Part shown: piece after piece, positions 29,294-37,514 of the stretch
How positions within the stretch are numbered: the stretch's first letter is position 1
Layout of the letters: the number at the start of each line of letters is the position of its first letter
Source of the DNA: Actinomadura madurae
GTDB taxonomy: Bacteria > Actinomycetota > Actinomycetes > Streptosporangiales > Streptosporangiaceae
Assembly (NCBI RefSeq): GCF_900115095.1
Contig: NZ_FOVH01000032.1
Span: 1 to 45,093, forward strand
Direction: 5' to 3'
Length of the DNA: 45,093 bases
Program-made: the position numbers and the translations under genes
Notes under the pieces: generated by a model
What the model saw: only the letters and a program-made list of their open reading frames with translations
What the model was told of the DNA's origin: nothing
The model's database searches: none

Positions 29294-30472
29294 ATGTCAC
29301 CATCGCCCACTCCACCGGCCGGCGCGGCGGGCACCCTGCTGTCGCTGCGCGGCGTGAGCAAGTCGTTCGGCGCGGTCGCCGCGCTCACCGGAGTCGACCT
29401 CGACGTCGCCGCCGGCGAGGTCGTCGCCCTCGTCGGCGACAACGGGGCCGGGAAGTCCACCCTCGTGAAGGTCCTGTCCGGCGTGCACGCGCCGGACGCG
29501 GGGACCATCACCTTCGAGTCGCGGGAGGTGACCATCCCCACCCCGGCCGCCGCGCAGCAGCTCGGGATCGCGACCGTCTTCCAGGACCTCGCGCTCTGCG
29601 AGAACCTCAACGTGATCGAGAACCTGTTCCTCGGCCGCGAGCTGCGGGCGCTGCGCCTGGACGACGTCGCGATGGAGGTCCGCTCCCGGGAGCTGCTGAC
29701 CCAGCTCTCGGCGAAGATCCCCTCGGTGGGGGTGCCGGTCGCGGCGCTGTCGGGCGGCCAGCGGCAGACGGTGGCGATCGCCCGCTCGCTGCTCGGCGAC
29801 CCGAAGGTCATCATCCTGGACGAGCCGACCGCCGCGCTCGGCGTCGCGCAGACCGCCGAGGTGCTCAACCTGATCGAGCGGCTCAGGGAGCGCGGGCACG
29901 GCGTCATCATGATCAGCCACAACATGGCGGACGTGACGGCCGTCGCCGACACCGTCGCCGTGCTCCGCCTCGGCCGCAACAACGGCGTGTTCGACGCCCG
30001 GACGACATCCGCCGAGGAACTGGTCGCCGCCATCACCGGCGCCACGGACAACGTGGTGAGCCGCCGCGCCGGCAAGGCCACCACCGCCACGGAAAGCACC
30101 GCCGCGGACGACAACGCAACTCCCCAAGAAGCCGCAACCCCCGGAGGAGACCCGACGCCCGAAGGCGGCGCGGCGCCTGGAGGAGGCATGCCGCTCGGAG
30201 ATGACGTGGCGTCCCGAGGAGACGCGGCGCCCGAAGGCGGCGCGGAGCCTGGACAGGACGTGACGCCCGAAGGGGACGCGGCGCCTGAAGAAGGCGCGGC
30301 GTCGCGAGGAGGCGCGGTGGCCCGAGGCGGCGCGCAGGCCCGGGGAGGCACGAAGCCTGGGGGAGGCGCGGGGGGTCAGGAGGCGGCGGGTGAGAGTGCG
30401 GGGATCGGTGACGTCGGGGTGGGGGAGCGGGCCGTGCGGGGCAGGGTGAGGAAGGGAGCCGGTGATGAGTGA
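29294..30472 (+). CDS. Sugar ABC transporter ATPase with hexapeptide-repeat C-terminal tail
   Basis: Energises sugar uptake. Residues 1-257 form one ABC domain: Walker A GDNGAGKST at 48-56, signature LSGGQRQTVAIARSLL from 152, Walker B VIILDEPTAAL from 172, switch His209. This single-domain form (like FrcA, about 260 residues) differs from the two-domain XylG/RbsA. What is odd is a 135-residue extension: after a Thr/Ala linker, residues 286-357 are twelve hexapeptide units close to D/G-A-x-P-E/R-G, then a Gly-rich basic end. At DNA level these are 18-base repeats (30149-30364). The tail lies in frame up to the stop, which overlaps the permease start by eight bases. ATG at 29294; weak CGAAGG ribosome site. 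Confidence 0.93.
   Translation: MSPSPTPPAGAAGTLLSLRGVSKSFGAVAALTGVDLDVAAGEVVALVGDNGAGKSTLVKVLSGVHAPDAGTITFESREVTIPTPAAAQQLGIATVFQDLALCENLNVIENLFLGRELRALRLDDVAMEVRSRELLTQLSAKIPSVGVPVAALSGGQRQTVAIARSLLGDPKVIILDEPTAALGVAQTAEVLNLIERLRERGHGVIMISHNMADVTAVADTVAVLRLGRNNGVFDARTTSAEELVAAITGATDNVVSRRAGKATTATESTAADDNATPQEAATPGGDPTPEGGAAPGGGMPLGDDVASRGDAAPEGGAEPGQDVTPEGDAAPEEGAASRGGAVARGGAQARGGTKPGGGAGGQEAAGESAGIGDVGVGERAVRGRVRKGAGDE
30149..30364 (+). repeat. Twelve degenerate 18-bp (6-codon) tandem repeats in the ABC ATPase gene
   Basis: Starting at codon 286 the gene consists of twelve consecutive 18-base units encoding DPTPEG, GAAPGG, GMPLGD, DVASRG, DAAPEG, GAEPGQ, DVTPEG, DAAPEE, GAASRG, GAVARG, GAQARG, GTKPGG. 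Typical DNA unit: GACGCGGCGCCCGAAGGC. The phase never slips, so the array is kept in frame, and it may vary in copy number between strains. Confidence 0.85.
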
Positions 30473-31709
30473 TCTCCTGGCGCCGCCGGAGATGAAGGGC
30501 GGGCCGCCGGACGCGTCCGGTGACCGGGGCGTGCGCGGTGCGCTGGCGGCGATGGCCGACCGGGTCCGCGGCGGCGACCTCGGCGTGGCGCCGGTCGTCG
30601 CCGGGCTGGTGGTGATCTGGACCGTGATGCAGATCCTCAACCCGGTCTTCCTGTCCAGCGCCAACCTCGTCAACCTGGCGCTGGAGTGCGTGCCGGTCGG
30701 CGTGATCGCGCTCGGCGTGGTGTTCATGCTGCTGGTCGGGCAGATCGACCTGTCCGTCGGGTCGATCAGCGGGCTCAGCGCCGCCGTGGTCGCGGTGCTG
30801 TTCGTCGACCACGGCTGGCCGTCCTGGCTGGCGGTCCTGGCCGCGGTGGTGCTGGCCGTCGCGCTCGGCTGGTTCTACGCGCAGGTGTTCAACCGGCTCG
30901 GCGTGCCCAGCTTCGTGATCACCCTGGCCGGGCTGCTCGGCTGGCTCGGCCTGCAACTGTGGATCCTCGGCCCCAAGGGGTCGATCAACCTGCCGTTCGA
31001 CTCGCGGATGGTGACGTTCGCGCAGCTCGACTTCCTCCCGCCGTGGCTGGCCTACACGCTGGTCGTCGTGGCGGCGGCCGCGCTCTACCTGACCGGCCAC
31101 AACCGGGCCGCGCGGCGGCGCGGGGCGGGACTGCCGGCGACGTCCGAGCGGACGCTGATCCTCCGCGCGGCGGTGCTGCTGGCCGGGCTCGGCGTGGCGG
31201 TCTGGTACCTGAACCGGGACCGCGGGGTCGGGTGGATGTTCGTCCTCTTCCTGGCGCTGGTGCTGGTGACGCACTACGCCCTGTCCAGGACGAAGTACGG
31301 CAAGTCGATGTACGCGGTCGGCGGCAACGTCGAGGCGGCCCGCCGCGCGGGCATCAACGTGAAGACGATCTACACCTCGGCGTTCGTCATGTGCACCGCG
31401 CTCGCCGCGATCGGCGGCATCCTCGCGGCGGCGCGGCTCGCGGCGGCCAACCAGAGCAGCGGCGGCGGGGACGTCAACCTGAACGCGATCGCGGCGGCGG
31501 TCATCGGCGGGACGAGCCTGTTCGGCGGGCGCGGCAACGCGTTCGCGGCGCTGCTCGGCATCCTGGTCATCCAGTCGATCTCCAGCGGGCTGACGCTGCT
31601 GAACCTCGACTCGTCCTACCGCTTCATGGTCACCGGCGCCGTCCTGCTGCTGGCCGTGGCGCTGGACTCGATGGCCCGCAGGTCGCGCGCCACGCACGGG
31701 CGCGCCTGA
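30465..31709 (+). CDS. Sugar ABC transporter permease (XylH/RbsC type)
   Basis: A 414-residue membrane channel of the BPD_transp_2 family with about ten helices. The XylH-like signatures are LVNLALECVPVGVIALGVVFMLLVGQIDLSVGSISGLSAA, RLGVPSFVITLAGLLGWLGLQL, the cytoplasmic coupling motif GNVEAARRAGINVKTIYTSAFV and AAAVIGGTSLFGGRGNAFAALLG. A cytosolic N-terminal extension of ~35 residues precedes helix 1. GTG (30462) and ATG (30465) are adjacent possible starts; ATG is chosen because AGGAAGGGAG lies at the better distance. It overlaps the ATPase gene by eight bases, implying coupled translation. Confidence 0.94.
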   Translation: MSDLLAPPEMKGGPPDASGDRGVRGALAAMADRVRGGDLGVAPVVAGLVVIWTVMQILNPVFLSSANLVNLALECVPVGVIALGVVFMLLVGQIDLSVGSISGLSAAVVAVLFVDHGWPSWLAVLAAVVLAVALGWFYAQVFNRLGVPSFVITLAGLLGWLGLQLWILGPKGSINLPFDSRMVTFAQLDFLPPWLAYTLVVVAAAALYLTGHNRAARRRGAGLPATSERTLILRAAVLLAGLGVAVWYLNRDRGVGWMFVLFLALVLVTHYALSRTKYGKSMYAVGGNVEAARRAGINVKTIYTSAFVMCTALAAIGGILAAARLAAANQSSGGGDVNLNAIAAAVIGGTSLFGGRGNAFAALLGILVIQSISSGLTLLNLDSSYRFMVTGAVLLLAVALDSMARRSRATHGRA

Positions 31710-31748
31710 CCGCACGATGGGATCACTACGCAACGGACGGGGGAGCCG

Positions 31749-33296
31749 ATGACGGTCGTCTGCGTCGACGCCGGGACCACGATGATCAAGGCGGTGGGGT
31801 ACGCCGAGGACGGGACGGAGCTCGCCGTCGCGCGGCGGCCCACCGCGGTGACCAGGCCCGCGCCGGGCCACGCCGAGCAGGACATGGCGGAGGTCTGGCG
31901 GGCCGTCGCGGACGCGGTCCGCGAGGTCCTCGCCCGGACCGGCACCGGCGCCGACCTGCTCGCGCTCACCGCGCAGGGCGACGGAAGCTGGCTGGTGGAC
32001 GGCGACGGCGCCCCCACCGGCCCGGCGATCCTGTGGAACGACGGCCGCGCCGCCGCGGCCGTCGAGCGCTGGGCGGCGTCCGGGGTGCTGGAGGAGGCGT
32101 TCCGGGTCAACGGCTCGCTGCATTTCGCGGGCCTGCCGAACGCGATCCTGACCTGGCTGAGCGAGCACGACCCCGACCGGCTCGCCCGCTCGGCGGCGTC
32201 GCTGACCTGCGGCGGCTGGATCTTCTCCCGCCTCACCGGGGAGATCGCGGTGGACGGCTCGGACGCGTCCGCGCCGTTCATGGACATCACCGCGCTCCGC
32301 TACAGCGACGACCTGCTGCGCCTGTACGGCATGGAATGGGCCCGGCGCCTGCTTCCCGGCCTGCGCGGCGACGACCGGCGCACCGCCCCGCTCACCCCGG
32401 ACGCCGCGGCCGAGCTGGGCCTGCCGGCCGGCGTTCCCGTCGTCCTCGCCCCCTACGACATCGCGTCCACCGCGATCGGCGCCGGCGCCGTCGACACCGG
32501 CCAGGCCTGCACGATCCTCGGCACGACGCTGTGCACGGAGATGGTCGTGGACGGGCCCCGCCTCGCCGGCGAACCGTCCGGGCTCACGGTCGCGATGGGC
32601 CTGCCCGGCCGCTACCTGCGGGCCTTCCCGACGCTCGCCGGCGGGCAGGTCGTCGACTGGGCCTGCCGGATCCTCGGCCTCACTGCCCCCGCCGACCTCG
32701 CCGAGCTGGCGGTGCGGGTCCCGCCGGGCGCGGGCGGCCTGGTCTTCCTGCCGTACCTGTCGCCCGCCGGGGAGCGCGCACCGTTCCTCGACCCGCGGGC
32801 CCGCGGGGCCTTCCACGGCCTCACCGTGGACCACGAGCGGGAGCACCTGGCACGCGCCGTCCTGGAGGGACTGAGCCTGGTCGTCCGCGACTGCCTGACC
32901 GCGGCCGAGACCCGGCCCACCGAGCTGCGGGTGAGCGGCGGCGGCTCGGCGAGCCCGATCTGGCTGGGCATGCTGGCCGACGTCACGGGCGTCCCGGTCG
33001 TCCGGTCCGCCGACGCCGAGTCCGGTGCCCGCGGCGCCTTCATCGTCGGCCTCCTCGCGACCGGCCGGGCCCGCGACGCGCGCGAGGCCGCCGACGCCCA
33101 CATCCGCCCCGGCGACTCCTACACCCCGGACGCCGCCCGCGCCGCCCACTACGCGCAGGCGTACGAGGACTTCCTGGCCGTCCGCACCGCGACGGCCCGC
33201 GCCTGGCCCACTCTCGCCGCCGCCCGCGCCCGCACCGCCCCGGGGACACCCCGCCCGCCCGATGAGGACGCCCGGCCGGAGGATGCGGGCCTGTGA
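31749..33296 (+). CDS. FGGY family carbohydrate kinase 1 (erythritol/L-xylulose kinase-like)
   Basis: An ATP-dependent sugar or polyol kinase of 515 residues. FGGY_N features: VCVDAGTTMIKAVGYAEDG (phosphate-binding loop), LALTAQGDGSWLVDGDGAPTGPAILWNDGRA; FGGY_C features: ACTILGTTLCTEMVV and ELRVSGGGSASPIWLGMLADVTGVPV, the signature region for ATP. The wording of the N-domain is nearer to EryA/L-xylulose-type kinases than to glycerol kinase. The last ~45 residues are a Pro/Arg-rich tail. GGGGGAG lies before the ATG. It is followed by a second, different kinase with a 4-base overlap. Substrate is inferred only to be an open-chain sugar or polyol. Confidence 0.92.
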   Translation: MTVVCVDAGTTMIKAVGYAEDGTELAVARRPTAVTRPAPGHAEQDMAEVWRAVADAVREVLARTGTGADLLALTAQGDGSWLVDGDGAPTGPAILWNDGRAAAAVERWAASGVLEEAFRVNGSLHFAGLPNAILTWLSEHDPDRLARSAASLTCGGWIFSRLTGEIAVDGSDASAPFMDITALRYSDDLLRLYGMEWARRLLPGLRGDDRRTAPLTPDAAAELGLPAGVPVVLAPYDIASTAIGAGAVDTGQACTILGTTLCTEMVVDGPRLAGEPSGLTVAMGLPGRYLRAFPTLAGGQVVDWACRILGLTAPADLAELAVRVPPGAGGLVFLPYLSPAGERAPFLDPRARGAFHGLTVDHEREHLARAVLEGLSLVVRDCLTAAETRPTELRVSGGGSASPIWLGMLADVTGVPVVRSADAESGARGAFIVGLLATGRARDAREAADAHIRPGDSYTPDAARAAHYAQAYEDFLAVRTATARAWPTLAAARARTAPGTPRPPDEDARPEDAGL

Positions 33297-34774
33297 GCGC
33301 CGTGCCCGACGCGGAGGCCGTGTGGGTCGGGGTCGACCTGGGGACGCAGGGGGTGCGCGCGCTGGCCGTCACCGAGTCCGGGACCGTGGCCGGCTCCGGG
33401 AGCCGTCCGCTGACCGGGCACCGGGACGGCCCCCGGCACGAGCAGGACCCCGAGGACTGGTGGACCGCCATGGCCGCCGCGTGCCGGCAGGCCCTGCGGG
33501 ACGTCCCGCCCGCGGCGGTCCAGGGCGTCGCCGTCGACGGCACGTCCGGGACGATCCTCCTCACCGACACCGGCGGACGGCCCCTCACCCCGGCGCTCAT
33601 GTACGACGACACGCGCGCCGCCGGATACGTGCCGCGGGTCGACGACGCCGGCGGTGAGGTGTGGCGGAGGCTCGGCTACCAGCGCATGCAGCCCGCCTGG
33701 GCCCTGCCGAAGCTGCTCTGGCTCCTGGACGGCCGCCCGCGCGGCGGAGCCCGGCTCGCCCACCAGACCGACTTCGTCAACCGGCGGCTGACCGGCCATC
33801 CGGTGGCCGCGGACCTCAGCAGCGCGCTGAAAACGGGCGCCGACCTCATCGCCGAGGCGTGGCCGCGGGACGTGTTCGACGCCCTGGACGTCCCCGCCGA
33901 CCTGCTCCCGCCGCTGGAACGCTCCGGGACGCCCCTCGGGACGGTGTGCGGCCCCGCCGCCGAGGCCACCGGCCTCCCGGAGGGCACCCCGGTCATCGCG
34001 GGAGCCACCGACGGGTGCGCCGCGCAGCTCGGCACGGGACGGCTCACCGCCGGCTCCTGGAACTCGGTCCTCGGGACGACGCTCGTCCTCAAGGGCGTCA
34101 CCGACGACCTCGTCCACGATCCGTTCGGCGTCGTCTACTCCCACAAGGCACCGGACGGGCGGTGGCTGCCCGGCGGCGCCTCCAGCACCGGCGCCGGCGC
34201 GATCGCCCGCGAATTCCCCGGCCGCGACCTGGCCGACCTGGACCGGCGCGCCGCCGCCCACGAGCCCGCGGCGGCGCTGGCCTACCCGCTCGTCCCGGCG
34301 GGGGAGCGGTTCCCGTTCCTCGCCCCGGACGCCCGCGGGTTCCGGCTCGGCGGGACGGGCGACGAGGCCGACGACTTCGCCGCCGTCCTGCAGGGCGTCG
34401 GCTACCTGGAGCGGCTCTGCTTCGACCACCTCGACCTGCTCGGCGCCCCCACCGGCGGCGACCTGACGCTGACGGGCGGCGCGGCGCGCAGCGACTACTG
34501 GTGCCAGCTGCGCGCCGACATCCTCGGGCGCCCGGTCGTGCTGCCCCGGCAGGCCGAGCCCGCGCTCGGCGCCGCCGTCCTCGCCGCCGCGCCCGGCCGC
34601 GACGTCGCGGAGGCGGCCGGGCGGATGGTCGCCGTCCGGACCGTCATCGACCCGCGCCCGGACCGGGCCGGCGTGTTCGACGCCCCCTACCTGCGGCTGG
34701 TCGGCGAGCTGGAACGGCGCGGCTGGCTGCCCGCCGAGACCGCCGGGCACGCACGCGAGAGGACATCCCGATGA
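33293..34774 (+). CDS. FGGY family carbohydrate kinase 2 (D-ribulose/xylulose kinase-like)
   Basis: A second FGGY kinase, 493 residues, only distantly similar to the first. It opens VWVGVDLGTQGVRALAVTESG, has GVAVDGTSGTILLTDTGGRPLTPALMYDDTRA, ATDGCAAQLGTGRL, NSVLGTTLVLKG and LTLTGGAARSDYWCQLRADILGRPVVLP. The DGTSGT block followed by a D/N-D-x-R motif resembles the plant/cyanobacterial D-ribulose kinase group more than classic XylB. The GTG start overlaps the kinase 1 stop by four bases (GTGA). Two kinases in a row suggest either sequential phosphorylation of different intermediates or a two-substrate pathway. Confidence 0.92.
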   Translation: MSAVPDAEAVWVGVDLGTQGVRALAVTESGTVAGSGSRPLTGHRDGPRHEQDPEDWWTAMAAACRQALRDVPPAAVQGVAVDGTSGTILLTDTGGRPLTPALMYDDTRAAGYVPRVDDAGGEVWRRLGYQRMQPAWALPKLLWLLDGRPRGGARLAHQTDFVNRRLTGHPVAADLSSALKTGADLIAEAWPRDVFDALDVPADLLPPLERSGTPLGTVCGPAAEATGLPEGTPVIAGATDGCAAQLGTGRLTAGSWNSVLGTTLVLKGVTDDLVHDPFGVVYSHKAPDGRWLPGGASSTGAGAIAREFPGRDLADLDRRAAAHEPAAALAYPLVPAGERFPFLAPDARGFRLGGTGDEADDFAAVLQGVGYLERLCFDHLDLLGAPTGGDLTLTGGAARSDYWCQLRADILGRPVVLPRQAEPALGAAVLAAAPGRDVAEAAGRMVAVRTVIDPRPDRAGVFDAPYLRLVGELERRGWLPAETAGHARERTSR

Positions 34775-35379
34775 CGCGCCTCGTCCTCGTCCGGCACGGG
34801 GAGACCGAGTGGCACGCCGAGAACCGGTACGCCGGGACCAGCGACGTCGCGCTGACCCCGCGCGGCATGGAGCAGGCCGGTCAGCTCGCCGCATGGGCGG
34901 CCGACGCGCGGCCCGACGCGGTGTGGTGCTCGGACCTGACCCGCGCCCGGCGCACCGCCGCGCTGTCCGCCGAGGCGATCGGCGGGCGGCTCCACGTCGA
35001 CGAACGGCTGCGCGAGCTGGACTTCGGCCAGGGCGAGGGCCTCACCCGCGCCGAGATGGAGCGCAAGTTCCCCGCCGCGCTGCGCGCGTTCCTGGCCGAT
35101 CCCGTCGCCGGCCACCTGCCCGGCGGCGAGGACCCGGCGGCCGCCGCGCGCCGCTTCACCGGCTGCCTGGACGACATCGCCCGCCGGACGCCCGGCGGAC
35201 GCGTCCTCGTCGTCGCGCATTCCACGGCGATCCGGCTGGCGCTCTGCCGGCTGCTGGGGGTGCCGCTCAAGGACTACCGGCGGCGGTTCCCGTCGCTGGG
35301 CAACTGCGCACTGACCGAGATCCGGCTCCGGGACGGCGACGCCGCCCTCCTGGAGTTCAACACCCCACTGGAGCGATGA
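34771..35379 (+). CDS. Histidine phosphatase family protein (GpmB/CobC-like)
   Basis: A 202-residue phosphohistidine-type phosphatase or mutase. The catalytic LVRHGETEW puts the nucleophile at His9; SDLTRARRTA, the proton-donor region LRELDFGQGEGLTRAEM and the second histidine VVAHSTAIRLALCRLL follow, all as in GpmB/CobC. In this operon it probably removes phosphate from a sugar- or sugar-acid-phosphate intermediate rather than acting in glycolysis; this is inference from context. The ATG overlaps the kinase 2 stop by four bases (ATGA), and GAGAGGA serves as ribosome site. The next gene starts on the base after its stop. Confidence 0.93.
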   Translation: MTRLVLVRHGETEWHAENRYAGTSDVALTPRGMEQAGQLAAWAADARPDAVWCSDLTRARRTAALSAEAIGGRLHVDERLRELDFGQGEGLTRAEMERKFPAALRAFLADPVAGHLPGGEDPAAAARRFTGCLDDIARRTPGGRVLVVAHSTAIRLALCRLLGVPLKDYRRRFPSLGNCALTEIRLRDGDAALLEFNTPLER

Positions 35380-36438
35380 ATGAGTACCCGCGTGCTCGCG
35401 GCCGGTGACCTTTTCGTCCGCAACGAGCTGCTCATCGGGGCGCTGCGCGCCGAGGCGCCCGGGAACCTGGAGTTCTCGGAGGTCACGCTGCCGTGGCCGG
35501 TCGAGCCGTTCGGGCGCGTCGCCGAGGTGGACGAGGCGTCCGGGACCGAGGAGCAGCTCGTCGAGGCGCTGCGCGGCGCCGAGGTCTGCGTCACCCAGAT
35601 GGCGCCGCTGACCCGCCGCATCCTGGAGGCCTCGCCCGCCCTGCGGCTGTTCGGCATCAGCCGCGGCGGACCCGTCAACGCCAACCTGGAGGCCGCCACC
35701 GAGCACGGCGTCGCCGTCTGCTTCGCGCCCGGACGCAACGCCGACGCCACCGCCGAGCACACCCTCGGCCTGATCCTCGCCGCGGTGCGCCGCATCCCGC
35801 AGACGCACGCCGACCTGCTCGCCGGGCAGTGGCGCGGCGACTACTACCGCTACGACGACGTCGGCGTCGAGATCCGCGGCAGCACGGCCGGCCTGGTCGG
35901 CTGCGGCGCCGTCGGCCGCCGCGTCGCCCGGATGCTCGCCGCGCTCGGCGCCCGCGTCCTCGTCCACGACCCGTACCTGGACGACCTCGGCGACCTGTCC
36001 GGCATCGCCGAGCAAGTGACCCTGGACGAGCTGCTGGCGCGGGCGCAGATCGTCTCGCTGCACGCCCGCGCCACCCCGCAGACCACCGGGATGATCGGCG
36101 CCGCGCAGATCGCGGCCATGCCGCAGGGCTCCATCATCGTCAACTGCGCCCGCGGATCGCTGCTGGACTACGAGGCGGTCTGCGACGCCGCCGAGTCCGG
36201 GCACCTGTTCGCCGCCGCCTTCGACGTCTTCCCCGAGGAGCCCATCCCGGCCGGGTCGCGGCTGCTGACCACCCCGAACATCATCGTGACGCCGCACCTG
36301 GCCGGGGCCAGCAAGCAGACCGCCGCCAACGCCGCCCGCATCATCGCCGAGGACGTCGGCCGCCACCTGCGCGGCGAGCCCCTCCTGCACTGCGCCAACC
36401 CCGAGGTGCGGCAGGCCGCCCGGTCGGCCCGCCCCTAG
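35380..36438 (+). CDS. D-isomer 2-hydroxyacid dehydrogenase (PGDH-like)
   Basis: A 352-residue NAD-dependent oxidoreductase. Elements: an N-terminal substrate domain with LRLFGISRGGPVNANLEAATEHGVAVCFAPGRNADATAEHTLGLI, the Rossmann loop GLVGCGAVGRRVARML near residue 171, catalytic Arg in NCARGSLLDYEAV near 253, the Glu in FDVFPEEPIP and the His in TPHLAGASKQTA near 305. It has no ACT domain, so serine-pathway PGDH is unlikely. It should interconvert a 2-hydroxyacid and 2-oxoacid derived from the operon's sugar. The ATG at 35380 abuts the phosphatase stop (TGAATG), indicating coupled translation. Confidence 0.93.
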   Translation: MSTRVLAAGDLFVRNELLIGALRAEAPGNLEFSEVTLPWPVEPFGRVAEVDEASGTEEQLVEALRGAEVCVTQMAPLTRRILEASPALRLFGISRGGPVNANLEAATEHGVAVCFAPGRNADATAEHTLGLILAAVRRIPQTHADLLAGQWRGDYYRYDDVGVEIRGSTAGLVGCGAVGRRVARMLAALGARVLVHDPYLDDLGDLSGIAEQVTLDELLARAQIVSLHARATPQTTGMIGAAQIAAMPQGSIIVNCARGSLLDYEAVCDAAESGHLFAAAFDVFPEEPIPAGSRLLTTPNIIVTPHLAGASKQTAANAARIIAEDVGRHLRGEPLLHCANPEVRQAARSARP

Positions 36439-36472
36439 AGCCCCGCGAAACCCCCACCACGAGGAGGCACGA

Positions 36473-37279
36473 ATGCGCACACCCGGACTCGGCGAGGTCG
36501 CTCTCACCCGCCGCGGAGTCCTCGGCTACGCGGGCGCCGCCACGCTCGCCGGAGCCGCCCTGCTGGCCGGCGCCCGCCCCGCCGCGGCCGCCGGACCGTC
36601 CTACACCTTCGACCTGCTCTTCAACGTCCCCCACACCGACAACATGCAGGGCCTCGCCTACGCCCGCGGCAGCTTCTACGTCGGTTTCGACGTCGGCGGC
36701 GGCAACGGCGTCATCCGCGAGTACGACCGCGACGGCAACACGATCAAGGAGAGCGCGCCGCTCGCCGTCGGGCACGCCGCCGAGATCAGCATCCGCGACC
36801 GGGACGGCCTCCTCTACGTCGCCACCGGCGGCGGCACGAACCCGACGAAGGTCAACGTCGTGGACTGGCGCGGCGAGCCGGAGATCGTCCGCACCATCGA
36901 CTTCTCCTCCCTCGGCAACTCCGGCCTCGCCGCGGTCGACGACCGGCGGGACGGCCTGCTCGTGCACGCCGGGCCGGGCGACCAGGGCCCGTTCGTGTTC
37001 GCGTTCACCGACCTCAAGGGCAACGTCCGCTCGACCTTCGACCTCGGCTACCAGGGCGTCCCGCAGGGGCTGGAGATGGCCGGGGACAAGGTCCTCTACT
37101 ACACCAACAACACCATCACGGTGCTGGACCGGGCCGGCACGATCCTGGACGCGATCACGATCCCGCTGACCGGGGAGAGCGAAGGCCTGGCCGTCGCGCC
37201 CGCCGGGCGGGGCACCCGCGTCTTCTTCGGCTACAACAAGCCCAACCGCGTGTACGCCATGAAGCCGGTGTTCCGCTAA
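36473..37279 (+). CDS. Tat-exported beta-propeller protein
   Basis: A 268-residue secreted protein. The signal peptide contains the twin-arginine motif TRRGVLGYAG near residues 13-22, an Ala-rich core and an AAAAG cleavage region near 38. The mature part has at least five similar blade-like segments: QGLAYARGSFYVGFD, ISIRDRDGLLYVATGG, SGLAAVDDRRDGLLVHAG, QGLEMAGDKVLYYTNN and EGLAVAPAGRGTRVFFGYN, as in six-bladed SMP30/gluconolactonase- or NHL-type propellers. It is 34 bases after the dehydrogenase with its own GAGGAGGCACG site, and is the last gene before a strong terminator. It may hydrolyse a lactone or bind the transported sugar outside the cell; unproven. Confidence 0.85.
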   Translation: MRTPGLGEVALTRRGVLGYAGAATLAGAALLAGARPAAAAGPSYTFDLLFNVPHTDNMQGLAYARGSFYVGFDVGGGNGVIREYDRDGNTIKESAPLAVGHAAEISIRDRDGLLYVATGGGTNPTKVNVVDWRGEPEIVRTIDFSSLGNSGLAAVDDRRDGLLVHAGPGDQGPFVFAFTDLKGNVRSTFDLGYQGVPQGLEMAGDKVLYYTNNTITVLDRAGTILDAITIPLTGESEGLAVAPAGRGTRVFFGYNKPNRVYAMKPVFR

Positions 37280-37286
37280 CCAGACC

Positions 37287-37335
37287 AGGCGCGCGGCCGG
37301 GTTCCGTCCATACCTCCCACCTCGGCCGCGCGCCT
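37287..37335 (+). terminator. Terminator of the sugar operon
   Basis: AGGCGCGCGGCCG (37287-37299) is perfectly complementary to 37323-37335, giving a 13-bp stem with a 23-base loop, starting eight bases after the propeller-gene stop codon. It marks the end of the operon that begins at 28197. Confidence 0.75.
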
Positions 37336-37514
37336 TCCCGATATCTACGCACGGGACGCCCAATTTCGGCGGGCGATATCACGTTGTGCTTAGTGGTCGG
37401 ACCCGGTGTTTTAGCGGATCGCGATAAATTGGGGTAATACTGCTGATCGGGTCTTGATTTCCGTGGCCATTCGGGTAGAAAAAACCAAATCCCTCTCCCC
37501 GAGGAGGCACCCCC

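Noticed and set aside
30149..30364. CRISPR array
   Set aside because: Units are adjacent 18-base coding repeats without spacers, in frame with the ATPase gene.
30033..33149. 1038-codon minus frame opposite the ABC/kinase genes
   Set aside because: Complement of strongly coding plus-strand genes; His/Arg/Gly-rich translation without domains.
37360..37514. tRNA or riboswitch in the AT-richer gap before the secreted-protein gene
   Set aside because: No cloverleaf arms or conserved riboswitch core could be drawn; it reads as a promoter region.
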